Shown one piece after another: positions 35,928-47,397 of a stretch of DNA of 64,000 nucleotides (the stretch's first letter is position 1; each line of letters opens with the position of its first letter). The stretch is from Petrosia ficiformis (Eukaryota; Porifera; Demospongiae; Haplosclerida; Petrosiidae). A program made the position numbers and the translations under genes. The notes below the pieces were generated by a model that worked only from the letters and a program-made list of their open reading frames with translations, did no database searches and was not told the origin of the DNA. The stretch covers positions 50,462,746-50,526,745 of the forward strand of contig OX345636.1 of assembly GCA_947044365.1 (NCBI GenBank), given 5' to 3'.

Positions 35928-36190
35928 TGATGGTGACATCATCCCTTTGATGTGGTGAGTCCTATATATTGTATATAGACCTTCCATTTGCACACAATGC
36001 AGGAGATGTCACCATCATACAATATATTGTATATAGTATGCTAATAGGTCCTATATACTGAATATATAACCCTCATTTTATGTCCTCGGATATGATATAG
36101 CCCTCGCAAGCTCGGGCTATATCACATCCTTGGACACAATACTCAGGTCCTATATTTTGTATATAGGACATATTGGCATACTATATAATA
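35560..36190. repeat. Giant palindrome with AT microsatellite core
   Basis: Arms of roughly 300 bp. The left arm has TAGGTCCTATATA, ATATAGCCCGAGC, GGACCTATTAGCATACTATA and ATGATGGTGTCATC; the right arm has the same landmarks in inverse order. Centre (about 35810-35922) is (TA)n. Each arm contains smaller palindromes, giving a hairpin-of-hairpins. No coding. Confidence 0.8.
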
Positions 36191-36374
36191 TACATATGTA
36201 ATAGTTATATCATGCCACGAGTGCTATGTTGGATTTATATGCACCGAGCCCGAGGCCAGGGTGCATAAAGCTAATATATGTAATGATGAAGTTCACACAT
36301 TTGCGCATGTGCATTATTGTACAAGTGACGTGTTCATCTGTAGTGAGATGGCTGACAAGGACTGTCCAAGAAAT

Positions 36375-36750
36375 GTAAACTGTCGTTGTCCTTGATGAAC
36401 ACGTTTCAGATTTGGAACTCAACGAGTTATCTAAAGTTAAAATGCCCAAAAATACTACATTAAGTACACGCTGGGCCATGAAGAATTTTGTTGATTGGTT
36501 TTGTGAATACAACGTTAAAATCCCTGACAGTAAGTGTCCAGAAGAAGTTCTACTCCCATCCTGTTCTGCTGAAGTCCTTAACAAATGGTTGAGTGTTTTT
36601 GTGGCTGAAACTAGGTCTCATACAGGCGAGCCATGTCCAGCAACTTTGCTGTATTCCTTGTTGTCAGGCATCCTTAGACACATGAAGTCAGAAAACCCTT
36701 CTTATTCAAACTTTGATGGTTTTTGTTTAATCTTTTTATTATCAATTTAA
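36375..36750 (+). pseudogene. DUF3504 recombinase N-terminal fragment (relic 3)
   Basis: Open frame reading LDEHVSDLELNELSKVKMP, TRWAMKNFVDWFCEYN, LNKWLSVFVAETRSHTGEPC and LLYSLLSGILRHM. This is the N-terminal SAM-like/DNA-binding domain of the KIAA1958-type DUF3504 family, as in relics 1 and 4 but from a different subgroup. It runs out of homology near 36715 with no catalytic domain. It may be a domesticated single-domain gene or the first exon of a larger one, but the following sequence shows no donor I trust. Confidence 0.6.
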
Positions 36751-36759
36751 TCACTTATG

Positions 36760-38935
36760 CTGTAAAAAATCACCAATTTAGAACTTCAGTCTTGTTCAAG
36801 TTTAAATAAACTTTCAAATGTGTTAACCACAACTGTGCATGTATGAAACATTATATGCACTATATGGGATTTATAGCACTGCTGAACACTTTGATGTGTG
36901 GCTTCATCATGATATATATAATTATATATACATACATACATGTACAACAGGATACAGCAAGTATGGGACTGTGATTGTCATCACTGTAAATGTCACAACC
37001 GAAAAGAAATAGATAGATGGATAGACATAGAGATAAACAGGTAGATAGATAGATACATGCAGACATATAGATAGATGATTATTTCATACTATTATCATTA
37101 GTTATCATGTCTTCTAATATAGCTTCTTCTACTGACTGCTGAAGAAATAATGCTGAAACTAAACATCCCTGTAACCAGAAATGGTCATTATTGTCACAAC
37201 ACTAATACACATATAATTTACATACATTGTACATGTACATAATTTACATACATACATGTACGTACAGCATAGCTGTTTTTTTTTTTTTCGAGGAAATAAA
37301 AATTTGCATTTACGTAACCGTTTGATAATGTGGTAAGCGGTACATCAGCCATGCGACAAAATTTCCACAGAATTTGGTCGGTTATCCATTGCAGCAGTAG
37401 TACATATGTGGAAGTATGTAATGTATAATGAGAGACCATACCTGACCACTTTTGGGTGTGACCTCACCATCACTCCCCTCCATGCTACAATCACAATCAC
37501 ATGTCCTTCCAGTATCTCAGTATTAAGATCAATGCATGCGACCTTCAGTTTCATCTACTACAAGCGAGTGAGTTCTAGACAAATAACACATAACTATACT
37601 AAATACATATACATGACGAAACAATAATTATATACAAAATTATTACATATAAATGCATAATCTGGATGCTGTACAATACAGTCCAAATATAGATGAGGGT
37701 CACGTCATAGTGACCAATCAAAAGTCACTATTACTCTACTGACTAATGATGACTCTTACAGAAGAATTTGCTTAGAGGAGGTTATTATATTACAGTGGGG
37801 TAGGAAGCAATATTGAAGTGGGGGGGGGGGGGGCACTGTGTGGACAGTTATAGTCTCAGTCAAATATGCATATAGGTCAAGCTCTGCTTACTGTATTTTT
37901 TGGGTCGTTCATCATTTCAATGGTGAAGTAAACAGGTTTCCTTGCATGCCAAATTACTAAGTACATGTAAACATATATACATGTACTGCACAAGAGTATG
38001 CTGTATGTATGTGCATGTATTGTACATACATGTATACATTGCATAGCGTACTTTTATGTACATGTACATGGATGGATTGATGAATGAGATAACTGAAATA
38101 GTTAGACGTGTGCGTATATGTGATTGTACATACATTGTATACAATATACAGTGTACTTGTACTTACACGAACATGTACATGGAGGACGATTAGATGAATG
38201 AATGAAAGAATAATACTACAATAATAGGATATCAGATTTGTGAACAGTAATTATAAGAGTGTAGTATATCATATAATATAAATATTAATAATTATTATTT
38301 ATTTTTGGGAAATGGCATCTACGTAGTTTATCTTCTTCAAATGCTATGAGAATGACAACAGGTAATTAATGACATACTGTATAGGGAAATAATTAAACAG
38401 GGACAAAATTTGGAGAAGTCATCAAAATTTCATCAAAATAACAAAAAAAATTTTGCAATTTCTCAGATCTATTTATAATTATTATGAAGAAGTTATCAAT
38501 ATTAGTGCATATGTTCAGGGTATACATATTCAGCTCTTTTAAAAGCGTTCTCTATTTCACCTGGGCAGCTCTTTAATGTACTTTCTAGCACCTACTCTCT
38601 TGCCATACATATAACTTGGATTGATAACTGTAGCGATTGTAGTGAGAGCGAACCCTTTAAAGCTAATTTTCCTTACCACAGATTCAACAGAGTGCAATAC
38701 ATACTGTACTATCATGTACGTGCGCATGTGCTTACTGTAATATCTCTTTTCTGCTGGTATACTTTTATCTTCAATTGATTCACGTCTTGTTTAAGTTGAT
38801 GAATCTACATGTGTATAACCAGATACAATGTGCTCATGTACCTGCACAGACACAGACATGTACATGTAATGTATATGAATTACAGTTCTGAGAAATAGAA
38901 CATGTAAATAGATATACAGATAAATAGATAATCAT
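36760..38935. other. AT-rich, microsatellite-bearing region
   Basis: Contains (GATA)n-like AGATAGAT at about 37010-37075, repeated TACATGTA words (37200-38160) and a poly-G run at about 37820-37836. Short ORFs are composed of Ile/Tyr/Met/Cys repeats and look incidental. Confidence 0.45.
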
Positions 38936-38939
38936 TAAC

Positions 38940-39600
38940 CAATATTTCTGACCCACAAGTTGGGGAACCTTGGAACCTGCAAGTATGAGCACACATCCCA
39001 TAAGGTGATGTACTTAACTGGAAAGGACAGGTTCAAGTACACCAATGTGCAATGGGAGGTCTTTTGAGCATGTTGATCACCTCCTATAAGGCTTGATTCA
39101 TATCCTGTAAAGCAGGCAAGTCAAGGCATGCCAAGGCAGGCATAAGACGACAAGGGGAAGTCTTGTGCACACCTAATGAAAGGCAGGTTCAAACAAGATT
39201 TCCCTTCAATTGTAAAGCTTCCCATGCATATTTGCACATGCATACTTGTACAATTTAAACATGGGGCTAATATTGCAGACATGTTCCAGGAAAGTTAAGG
39301 CTGTGTTACATGCTGCTTTTGTCCTTTTCTCAGTAGAAACAGCAATTGGAACAGGTTTAGTAGAAAATAATCTAGTTTTTGGAGGCTTTCTATAGCACAT
39401 TGATAAAAACACATGCAAACCTTCGATAATGTTGCTCACAAAGCTTCAAATGTAGTTTTCTAACATTCACTCCAGCCCTAATAAGAGTAATATATATTAA
39501 AGCTGACAATAGTTACTTGTGAAACACAAGGGCAAGCCAAGACATGCCAAGGCATAAGGCATAAGACAACCCATCCCAATAAGCAGTAAGACTCATAAAT
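38940..39600. repeat. Repeat with CAAGGCATGCCAAGGC words
   Basis: CAAGGCATGCCAAGGCAGGCATAAGAC at about 39122 recurs diverged at about 39540 (CCAAGACATGCCAAGGCATA), bracketing about 420 bp. Possible ends of a small element; no coding assigned. Confidence 0.4.
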
Positions 39601-39636
39601 AATCATATAGAGATGGGAATGTTTAAAATAGATGTA

Positions 39637-41036
39637 CTAGTGGATATACCAATGACATCTCAACAGGCCTGACCGATCAGTAAGTAGACGGAATTGCTGC
39701 TTCAAAGCACTGTGTCTCTCATTGGACATCAAAGAGAACTGCGATACTCTCAACCAGTACCTTTCAGCCTCTAACAGATCATTAACTGTCTCGCTATTTC
39801 CTCTCGTTTTCATTTTAAGGAGTCTTGCAAATTTCAAAACGTATGAAGTTACATGGATTAATCTGATATAAGAGCTAAATTTCTCACAATCGATAATCCT
39901 ATCAAGTCTAACTGACCTCTCAGTTACGAGTAGGTTAAGGGATTCCTGTGGCTTCTTCATCTCTGATAAACACTCTCCCGGGATTGTAGTTTCATCAATG
40001 TCTTTTGTTCACTTAGTATAATTTCAGCTGAGGTGACATTTACCACAAGTTTGGCTAAGAGAAGAGCTTCAAGTAGCTCCAATCTAGGGATTGTCTGTGT
40101 CTGTACAGGAGAGACCCTCATCTTGGCGGTGAGGAGTCTTATGTGGCTCCCATCAATCTTTAGGTACAACACTGCACCATATGCCATCAACGAGGCATCA
40201 CTGAATCCTTGGAGACTGTACTTCAAGACTGGTGCGATAATGCCATCCAAGTAACATCTTTAGATCGTAATGGTCTCTGCCTTCACAGATCTGACACCAA
40301 TAATTTCCACCAATCCAATAGCTCTTCAATAAGTGGTTCGTCCCGCTCAATGCCTGCCTCACACAAAATCTGAAATAATATCTTCAGTTGAACAGTGATA
40401 GGGGAGACAAACCCAAGTGGGTCATAAAACTTGGCTGCTAGACTCACTGCATTCCATTTAGTTGGTTCCAGCTTGTTGGCAAGTTGAGGTACATCAAATA
40501 CCAGATCATCGGAGGCAAAGTTCCATAGCACTCCCAGAAACTTCTGTTCCCTTGATGATACCTCAAGCCTGTCTCCAAGAATGGACTTGGCATAGCTACT
40601 TCCACTAAATTGAACAAACGTCTGAGTCCCCTAAGATTATATCCAGATTGAGTAATATGTCCATGTGCTTATTAATAACAAGTTGTTTATTTCTTTAGGA
40701 TGGCAATCGCTTCATCATAATTTGTGTCAGCCCTGAAATGGCTTCAGCAGCTGATCATTCCAGGAGAGAATTCAAATAATTATCGATGTTTCGAAGTCCT
40801 GTATTATTGTGAATCGAAGACTCGAAAGAATCCCAAAAGGTTATCCAGTTCGTAAGGTCTCCGTTAAACCGTTTTAAAGTCAGCTTGGGGAGCTTCACCT
40901 TGGGAATGTCTGTAGATTCCATTGAGGATGGGCCAGTAGTGGAGACAGTAAGAGGTAACGTATGTGCAGTAATTACACTTGATTCACCTTCGAGGGCACT
41001 CGAGGTGAAATGCAGAATGATGAGAAGCATAGACAA
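39637..41036 (-). mobile_element. BEL/Pao retrotransposon relic
   Basis: Minus strand, in order: Gag DUF1759 region (41036-40755; KVKLPKLTLKRFNGDLTNWI, FWDSFESSIH), a gap, end of RT (40620-40283; SYAKSILGDRL, LGVLWNFASDDLVF, AAKFYDPLGFVSPITVQLK), Pao/RNase H region (40250-39957; GFSDASLMAYGAVLYL, QTIPRLELLEALLLAKL) and the following linker (39960-39637; FSSYIRLIHVTSYVLKF, ERYWLRVSQ). Protease and the RT catalytic core are deleted, and the element stops before integrase. No LTRs seen. Dead copy. Confidence 0.9.
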
Positions 41037-41365
41037 TTAGTTGAAGAAAATGAAGGTGTTTTTATTCCCTTAGTAGTGGAAAGGTATGGGCTATGAACCC
41101 CATTTGCAAAGAAGACATTAAAATCCATTGCATTGAGAACTACAGTTAGAAGTGGCCTCAAAGAGAAAATGGCAACCAGAACTTGTTCGAACAGTTGTCA
41201 ATAAAACTATGGAGCTATAATGAAAACAATTATTCTTAATATTCTATCATTACTTCCAGTTAACCCTTGTGGAACTTACCTTAAAGTTTTCCTTTCATTT
41301 CGTTAAAAAAAAATCATAAATAAATAATTATTGACAGTTAATAAATAATCAGTCTCTAACAGATT

Positions 41366-41460
41366 TCGAGTATACAGAAAGGTAGAGACATTAGCGCTCA
41401 GCAATGATTGATAATAAAACAATTATAGGGATACTTTTATCTCAATACATCGTGTTATGG
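41366..41460. repeat. Dispersed repeat, copy 1
   Basis: TTCGAGTATACAGAAAGGTAGAGA... ending ATAGGGATACTTTTATCTCA. It is shared with 42764-42860 and partly with 56200-56235. Boundaries unknown. Confidence 0.7.
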
Positions 41461-41577
41461 GATCCCAGTAATTAATTTGTAAACACGGTCAGAAGGAAGA
41501 AGAAGCTTAAACTAAAAAGACTATTTCTATACACAATTGCAGGGCAAGCAAAGAATTGGCAGTATTTGAAGTAGTTA

Positions 41578-41618
41578 CGCGAGCCAGACCCATACCATGA
41601 GTATGGGTCTGGCTCGCG
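41578..41618. repeat. Perfect 18-bp-arm palindrome
   Basis: CGCGAGCCAGACCCATAC, a 5-base spacer, then its exact inverse. Same CGCG-GCCAG family as 34024-34080 and followed by the same AGACTA. Confidence 0.9.
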
Positions 41619-42274
41619 AGACTATATTTGAAGGTGCACACAGCTTCTCTCATCTAATATAATATCGAAAATTGACTGAAATCTCATCGAAATCTGCTCG
41701 AATGGTACCTAGAACGGCTGTAACTGTAATTTTCACAGCAATAGCCTAAATTGTGATTTAAACCCATTACATAATAGCAGAATGATTGGGTCATGAGACA
41801 AACCACGATTTAAACGTACAGCCTACTAACTTACCTTCATTTACTGTATAGTATAATGCGGGCCCAAGTAGCATTTTTCACCGCGAACGCCCGTTTCCAA
41901 CCCCACAAAGGTGTAATTTTACAACATCCTGTCAGAGAGGAAGTATATACAACTTAATAGAATACTGAATTTAAACTGCAATTCACGGGATCTTGGATGT
42001 ACCACACCCCAAATTACTGTAGATTACGAGAGTATGCCAATGTGGTGGCGGCATGTCGGCATTCTATTGTCAAAAACGCCCACGCTTTGTTAGATGTGGT
42101 CGGGCGGTGCTTTGATTCAAGTGCCAGCCCTTTGATGTTACTTTGAAGTTAGCTTAGGGTACTTTAAAAAAAAAAGTAAAAGGAGATTAGAATGGGATGT
42201 GTGAGGTATAGACTTGCTTTCTAGCTAGTTCTAGTGAGAGAGAAAGGAATGTAGGGAGAATAAGTGAAAAATAC

Positions 42275-42384
42275 CGTTTGCTTGCAGACTTGAGTGGATG
42301 ATGTTCTTGCAGTAATTGGTAAGCAAGGTTGAGGTGAGTGTTAGATTGCTCCAGGAGGTCCAGAAAGTTGCAAAGAAGCTGCAT
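42275..42384 (-). CDS. Possible first coding exon (minus)
   Basis: From ATG at 42384: MQLLCNFLDLLEQSNTHLNL, AYQLLQEHHPLKSASKR, ending at a GTATTT donor in phase 2. Leu-rich amphipathic helix, with an in-frame stop just upstream, so this Met is the likely start if the exon is real. No second exon found. Low confidence. Confidence 0.35.
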
Positions 42385-42763
42385 TCGGTTTCATCTGTGA
42401 TGCTGAGCCACACCTCACACATTATATGTTTGATCAAGGTTGGTGTGGTTATAATAATTTCGTCTGTTGCATAACTGAAAGTTACTTATGACTGCATATA
42501 GTCGGACAGTAGTCAATCAATGGGCGTGGGGCGTAAAAGAACACACCTTTTGCGGCTTGAGCTACAGGAAGATTCAGAATTAGAAATGATATAAAACTGC
42601 AAACAACTGTTGTTTATAGCAGAGAAACAGTATAAATATCATGCAAGAATTTTTAACAAGTAAGTATAATAAGTTGTTGAGTTTCATACACGAGGAAGTC
42701 ATCATTTAGAACCTGTGTACTAGACTGCAATCAGCCTTAGACACACTTCTTCAGGGTCCAGCA

Positions 42764-42862
42764 TTCGAGTACACAGAAAGGTAGAGGAGACACTAGCGCC
42801 ATCAGCAACATAGTCATCACAAAACAATTATATTATATATAGGGATACTTTTTCTCAATATA
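42764..42862. repeat. Dispersed repeat, copy 2
   Basis: TTCGAGTACACAGAAAGGTAGAG... ending in TAGGGATACTTTTTCTCAAT. Diverged partner of 41366-41460. Confidence 0.7.
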
Positions 42863-42864
42863 AG

Positions 42865-44150
42865 TTTTTAAAGTACAATACCCACCTTCCTTGTGTAATT
42901 TTATGTTATATCTTACATCCAGGCTATTAACAAAGCTATAGAGAAGTAAATCAATGTAAGATTTGAACAGTGTATTAATTCATACCACCCAAAAAAATGC
43001 ATATCAGGATAACATGTATCTTACACTTTCATCATTGGCACGACAGTCTGTGCCTTCCCAGACCCTTCTTGGGTTACCATAATGCTCCTGTTGCTGTACA
43101 TGTGCTTCTGTAATAAAAATCACAATTTTATGTATAGTGTCACGGTATCATACCCACTCTGCTGGTACAATAATTTTTTTGATGCAAAAACAAGATATTC
43201 AAAAGTGTTCTTTTTCATCATAATGTTCCTCCTTAGACACTTCATATTTTCTTTGCACAGCATCTATACAACTTTAAATATACAGACATCAAAGCTTTCT
43301 TTTACAATTTTTTTAACACTGACTTTGGAATAAAAGTGTGTGGGACCATTGTTCTATGTTTGCTTTCACCAATCAATAATTGTACTACATAATGTTTCGG
43401 TAGTTATACAACTACCTTCATCAGTGGGTATAATAATAATTGCAGGGCAGGTAGACATAAGGCAGTAGTCCTTTTTCTCTATTCAGAGCATCTTCCTCTT
43501 TGTGTATGTGCCAAGACTCCATTGTACATTGAGGATATATGAAAGCATGTCGATCAATTACTGTGGTGTTGTCCAATAAATTCTGTGGTTGGTAGAGATT
43601 ATGTGCTCAGCTAAGGCACTATTGTTTACATCAAATGTTCGGACAGCTTGGAAAATCAAAGTGTGTGGAACTAACTATCACTTGTTAATCACTAATTAAA
43701 CATTTAAATTGTGCTTCATTGTAGAACTATTATGTAAAACATGATAGATCTTAGAAAGCTGATGTCACATATTTGAGAGATTTGACCCTTAGGAGTGTGT
43801 TCCTATAGTGTTACACAGCACAACACACAAGTATTCATTCAGTCATAAGCCCAAGAAAATGATTCAAATGGTTGATGGTTTTTTGGGTCCCCTTTGGCCT
43901 AAAGAGTAGAGGGGGAATTTTAAAGGGGGGTGTCTACTTATTTGTGTCACATGCGTCATAGTAAGTGTCATGCTGTTTATATAGAACAGGAAGTTTTGCC
44001 ATTAGCTGTTCCTCTGAAATCTTTCGTGATGTTTTTCTTTGTTGCACGAGATTTGGCTTTTGTGTCTCCATCACACTCATATGTATGGCTGGCATAAGTG
44101 AAGTGACTTTACATGAGCTAGAACACAGGTATAGTGTAACTATAGCAGGT
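42865..44150. other. No gene seen; short repeat fragments
   Basis: Includes a GTTTCGGTAGTTATACAACTAC hairpin with ACCTTCATCAGTGGG (43390-43430), a common transposon-end type motif, and at 43870-43935 an inverted copy of the GC-rich repeat at 3610-3675. Open frames are AT-rich noise. Confidence 0.45.
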
Positions 44151-44151
44151 A

Positions 44152-44335
44152 AACTGCAAAAATTAAATAGTTAAAATAACCAATTTATTGGTTAGTACAG
44201 TTACAAGTAATAGCACAAATTTCAATCTCTTTTGTAATACGCTAGGTTGTTGTGGCTACATACATGATGTTACTATGACACCAAGTATAAAAATGTACAC
44301 CAGAATAAATTTAAATAAATTATGTTTTTGCAGGT
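44152..44335 (+). mobile_element. ACTGCAAAAA MITE, copy 1
   Basis: About 180 bp bounded by AACTGCAAAAATT and TTTTTGCAG, with TAACCAATTTATTGGTTAGTAC near the left end. An inverse copy lies at about 47620-47781, and single-end fragments at 47398-47455 and 49700-49755. No coding. Confidence 0.7.
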
Positions 44336-44896
44336 TTCCAAACCCATGCAGATACAATCATTTGAAGTTGTTGTTGGTTGAAATATGAGTAGACAGCAGC
44401 CTAAAAATATGCTGCTTCAACTAATTGGTTGTACTTAGCACAAAGTAGTTATGGCATTAGCGGGCATAATAATTAAATTTTGAACAACCATACAACTAAG
44501 TGTTAAATCCTTAAAACTGTACTAACCTAGTTATTTTATTTTTCCAGTGTATAAGCAATCACTTTCTGAAAATTGTGTCTCCTGTGTTGAGTTGGCCCAT
44601 ATATTATATACTCTCAGCCTCAATCACTCACGAAAGTAGGTTATAATTGCCACTATATAATTAATCTGTGATGCCAATGTTAGATCGTAAAATGTAGGAG
44701 AAATCTCACTCCTATACAAATTTCACTCAGAGACTTTTGTGACATGCATTCTAAATTTCACTCCTATACTATATAAATATTATTTTTACAATTTGGTTTT
44801 TGCAATGATGCATGCACCCATTACATAATTATATTAATTATATACATGTACAGAAACAGTGTATGTATAGTACTCTATGCAGTTTGAAGTAGAAAC

Positions 44897-46750
44897 TTAT
44901 ACAGTTATTTTAATTAATATGTCTTTTGTCTCTCCTTTGTTTTTGGACTTTAAACAGTTATGTCCGTATTGCTTGCGTAGTTCATGTAAGTAAGTGTTGT
45001 ACAACTCTTTAATGCACATCCTCAAAAATTTATTTCTGTAATTGAGACGATCATCAGATAATGGATGAGGATAATGAATTAAGAAGGGGTCCGGTAAGAC
45101 AACAAACTCATAACCTTGTGCTTTGAGTTCGGCAATATGGGCGATTTTATTACGTCCATATCCTATAAATCGCTGGTCATACCTTACCACATTACTCTTC
45201 ACCAGTATATAAGGCTCATAATCCTTAGCCCAGTTTGTTACATATGGATATGATGTACTAACCCATTTAGTATAATTTGTAGCATAATGTCCTTTGAAAT
45301 GTTGGTGAAAAGGGCGAATTGATAATTTATTTATTTGTTTAAGAAGCATCGATTTATCTTTTGGGAATATAAGGTTGTTGTCAATTGCTTCAAATGCAGG
45401 TATAACTAGTGCTCTTTGTTGTGTTACTGTCATGAGTAGTTCAGCTGCCTTTTTGAGGTAAGAGTAAAGATCATAGGAGGGTGAAAAATCAAGATCAGTT
45501 AAGAAGACATAGCGTGTTTTAACAACACTTAGAGCTATGTTTCTCAAGTAGTTAATAGGATAATAGTACCCATTTCTTCTATATACTACGTGTATTGCCA
45601 CATTTGTTCTTCGAATACCATTTAGTAAATTGTGGGCACTAAAGTATTGCATGATGTCTGATTCCATACCATACATAGATATACTAGCAGGACCATTCCA
45701 ATACCTGAGTAACTTGTGTAATGTATCTACTCTGTTAATAGTCATTTGAGTAACAAGAGTGACATCATACTTGTCAATTGCGTTATATGGTTTACCATAA
45801 AAAAACAGGTGAGTTAGAAATTTTGTCTTACTTTGTTCCTTTAAGTTGTTGCACACATCTTTATAAGTTGTTAAATTTCGCTCTTGTACACTCATTTCTT
45901 TTCCATCATGACCTTGTAGCAAGTAGCTATTATAGTTCCAGAATGAATACTGAGTATCTAGTGATTTAAAATCACAGATATATTGGTACTGAATGGCATG
46001 ATAATTGTTTCCACATTTTTTATCATGAAATTGAACATTCCATTCACATGGCAACTCATACAACCAATAATTATACAGGTATTCAGTATTCCACAATTTA
46101 TGAATAATATGCGTCTCCCTCATTGATTGTAAATCAAACAAGATTACATTAGTCTCAAAGCATTCATCAAAATCTTGAAGATTTCGACAGGCAACCGGCT
46201 TTTTAACCGCAGCAAACATCTTATTTTCTATTTTTAATATATCAAAAAATGTCCATAACACTTGTATACTAGAAATTAACACAAGTTTGGTGTCAAGAAT
46301 AATAATCCTGTTCACTGATGAAGGTAGTATTGACAGCAAAGTTAATTTCATCTTATCAAAAACCGCAGGGTAACTATTGAATAATAGTGCAGTCCTAATG
46401 AAGTTTTCCAAAGGGTAGAAACTGTAGCTAACTGATTGTAGTTGCCATGTATTTAAAAGTGTTTCTAGCACTAAATGCTCTGTTTGATTTGCAAGGAAAT
46501 GAAAATGTAATGGACAATGACGATATAACAATAGACTCTTGAGAAGAATAGCCAAACACTTAGTGTTGTCAACAACGAAAGCCAAATGTATTGTCTGAAA
46601 GATTTCTGTTCTGTGAGGTGTTTCTATACCAAACTTAAGGTCATTGGATGAATACTGCAGTGGCTTGTAAACAGTATAATACATCTGTGCTGTACTGAGA
46701 AATATTATGATGATCACAGCAGCTTTTATAAAACATTTAACACAATTCAT
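44897..46750 (-). CDS. LARGE-like two-domain glycosyltransferase
   Basis: 617 codons in one uninterrupted frame. Residues 8-24 form a signal-anchor, as in type II Golgi proteins. Residues about 53-290 match the GT8-like N-terminal half of LARGE (IHLAFVV, LHFHFLANQ, LPCEWNVQ). Residues about 328-600 match the GT49 half (DVTLVTQMTINRVDTL, YYYPINYLRNIA, FLTDLDFSPS, GHYATNYTKW, RFIGYGRNKIAHIAEL, IHYPHP). LARGE enzymes extend matriglycan on dystroglycan by alternating xylose and glucuronate. Here the GT49 metal motif is intact (Asp-Leu-Asp, 419-421), but the GT8 motif reads Leu-Asp-Thr-Lys (152-155), where LARGE has Leu-Asp-Thr-Asp. The xylosyltransferase half is therefore probably inactive, and the protein may act as a glucuronyltransferase like B4GAT1. 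No introns, unlike its surroundings. Start chosen at the Met just before the anchor. Confidence 0.9.
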   Translation of the reverse strand: MNCVKCFIKAAVIIIIFLSTAQMYYTVYKPLQYSSNDLKFGIETPHRTEIFQTIHLAFVVDNTKCLAILLKSLLLYRHCPLHFHFLANQTEHLVLETLLNTWQLQSVSYSFYPLENFIRTALLFNSYPAVFDKMKLTLLSILPSSVNRIIILDTKLVLISSIQVLWTFFDILKIENKMFAAVKKPVACRNLQDFDECFETNVILFDLQSMRETHIIHKLWNTEYLYNYWLYELPCEWNVQFHDKKCGNNYHAIQYQYICDFKSLDTQYSFWNYNSYLLQGHDGKEMSVQERNLTTYKDVCNNLKEQSKTKFLTHLFFYGKPYNAIDKYDVTLVTQMTINRVDTLHKLLRYWNGPASISMYGMESDIMQYFSAHNLLNGIRRTNVAIHVVYRRNGYYYPINYLRNIALSVVKTRYVFLTDLDFSPSYDLYSYLKKAAELLMTVTQQRALVIPAFEAIDNNLIFPKDKSMLLKQINKLSIRPFHQHFKGHYATNYTKWVSTSYPYVTNWAKDYEPYILVKSNVVRYDQRFIGYGRNKIAHIAELKAQGYEFVVLPDPFLIHYPHPLSDDRLNYRNKFLRMCIKELYNTYLHELRKQYGHNCLKSKNKGETKDILIKITV

Positions 46751-46754
46751 CTTA

Positions 46755-47395
46755 TTTTTCTGTTGGATTTTGCAAAGTAAACATGTAATGTTTGACTTGT
46801 CCTGATAATAATCAACAAATCTTTTAATAAAAGCGCTTGTATACTTAGAACTGGACTTGACTACTGGAACGTAACATATTTAAATGGCCCGTACCGTGCA
46901 TACCACACCTTCTTTAATTAATAATAGGTGTATAATATACTAACATACTACAGTATAAATGTCAGTAGTCTGTTATCTTCATTAATTAATACAGGATGCT
47001 AACAGAATACTACAGTATAAATGTCAATAGTCTGATATGAGAACATCGATTAAGGAATAAACAGCCTAGATTGAAATTTAGTAGATGCTAATGACTGCTA
47101 GTAATTACAATTTACGTCTTCAGGAGCAACCACTGCAGGAGAAAAGGAAGGTGACGAGGATTGAACACAAGCAACACTGCAATGGTAATAGACTTTACCG
47201 AATCTTCTTTGAGGCATACAAGATCCTTGAAGCGTGTAAACTCGCTATTCTTTATGTTAAAGGCGGCAAATGTCATCAGGAGGACCAGATTTTTGATACC
47301 TGTTCTTACAACCATTGCAGATACTGATGTTGCCTGATATGAAGTGAACTCGGAAAGGATGAAAAGATGAATCATATTGTGAGGATGGTACTTAC
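46755..47395. other. Presumed upstream region of the LARGE-like gene; weak ORF
   Basis: Contains a duplicated block (TACTAACATACTACAGTATAAATGTCAGTAGTCTG at about 46940 and again near 46995) and, at 47085-47327, a plus-strand open frame with LYRIFFEAYKILEACKLAIL that is not recognised. Opposite-strand frames are also open, so coding is unproven. Confidence 0.35.
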
Positions 47396-47397
47396 TA

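Noticed and set aside
36210..36584. 124-codon minus-strand ORF
   Set aside because: It is the shadow of the plus-strand DUF3504 fragment at 36375-36750, which carries recognisable motifs.
43082..43333. 83-codon Phe/Leu-rich ORF
   Set aside because: AT-rich composition, no domain, no splice support; looks like chance.
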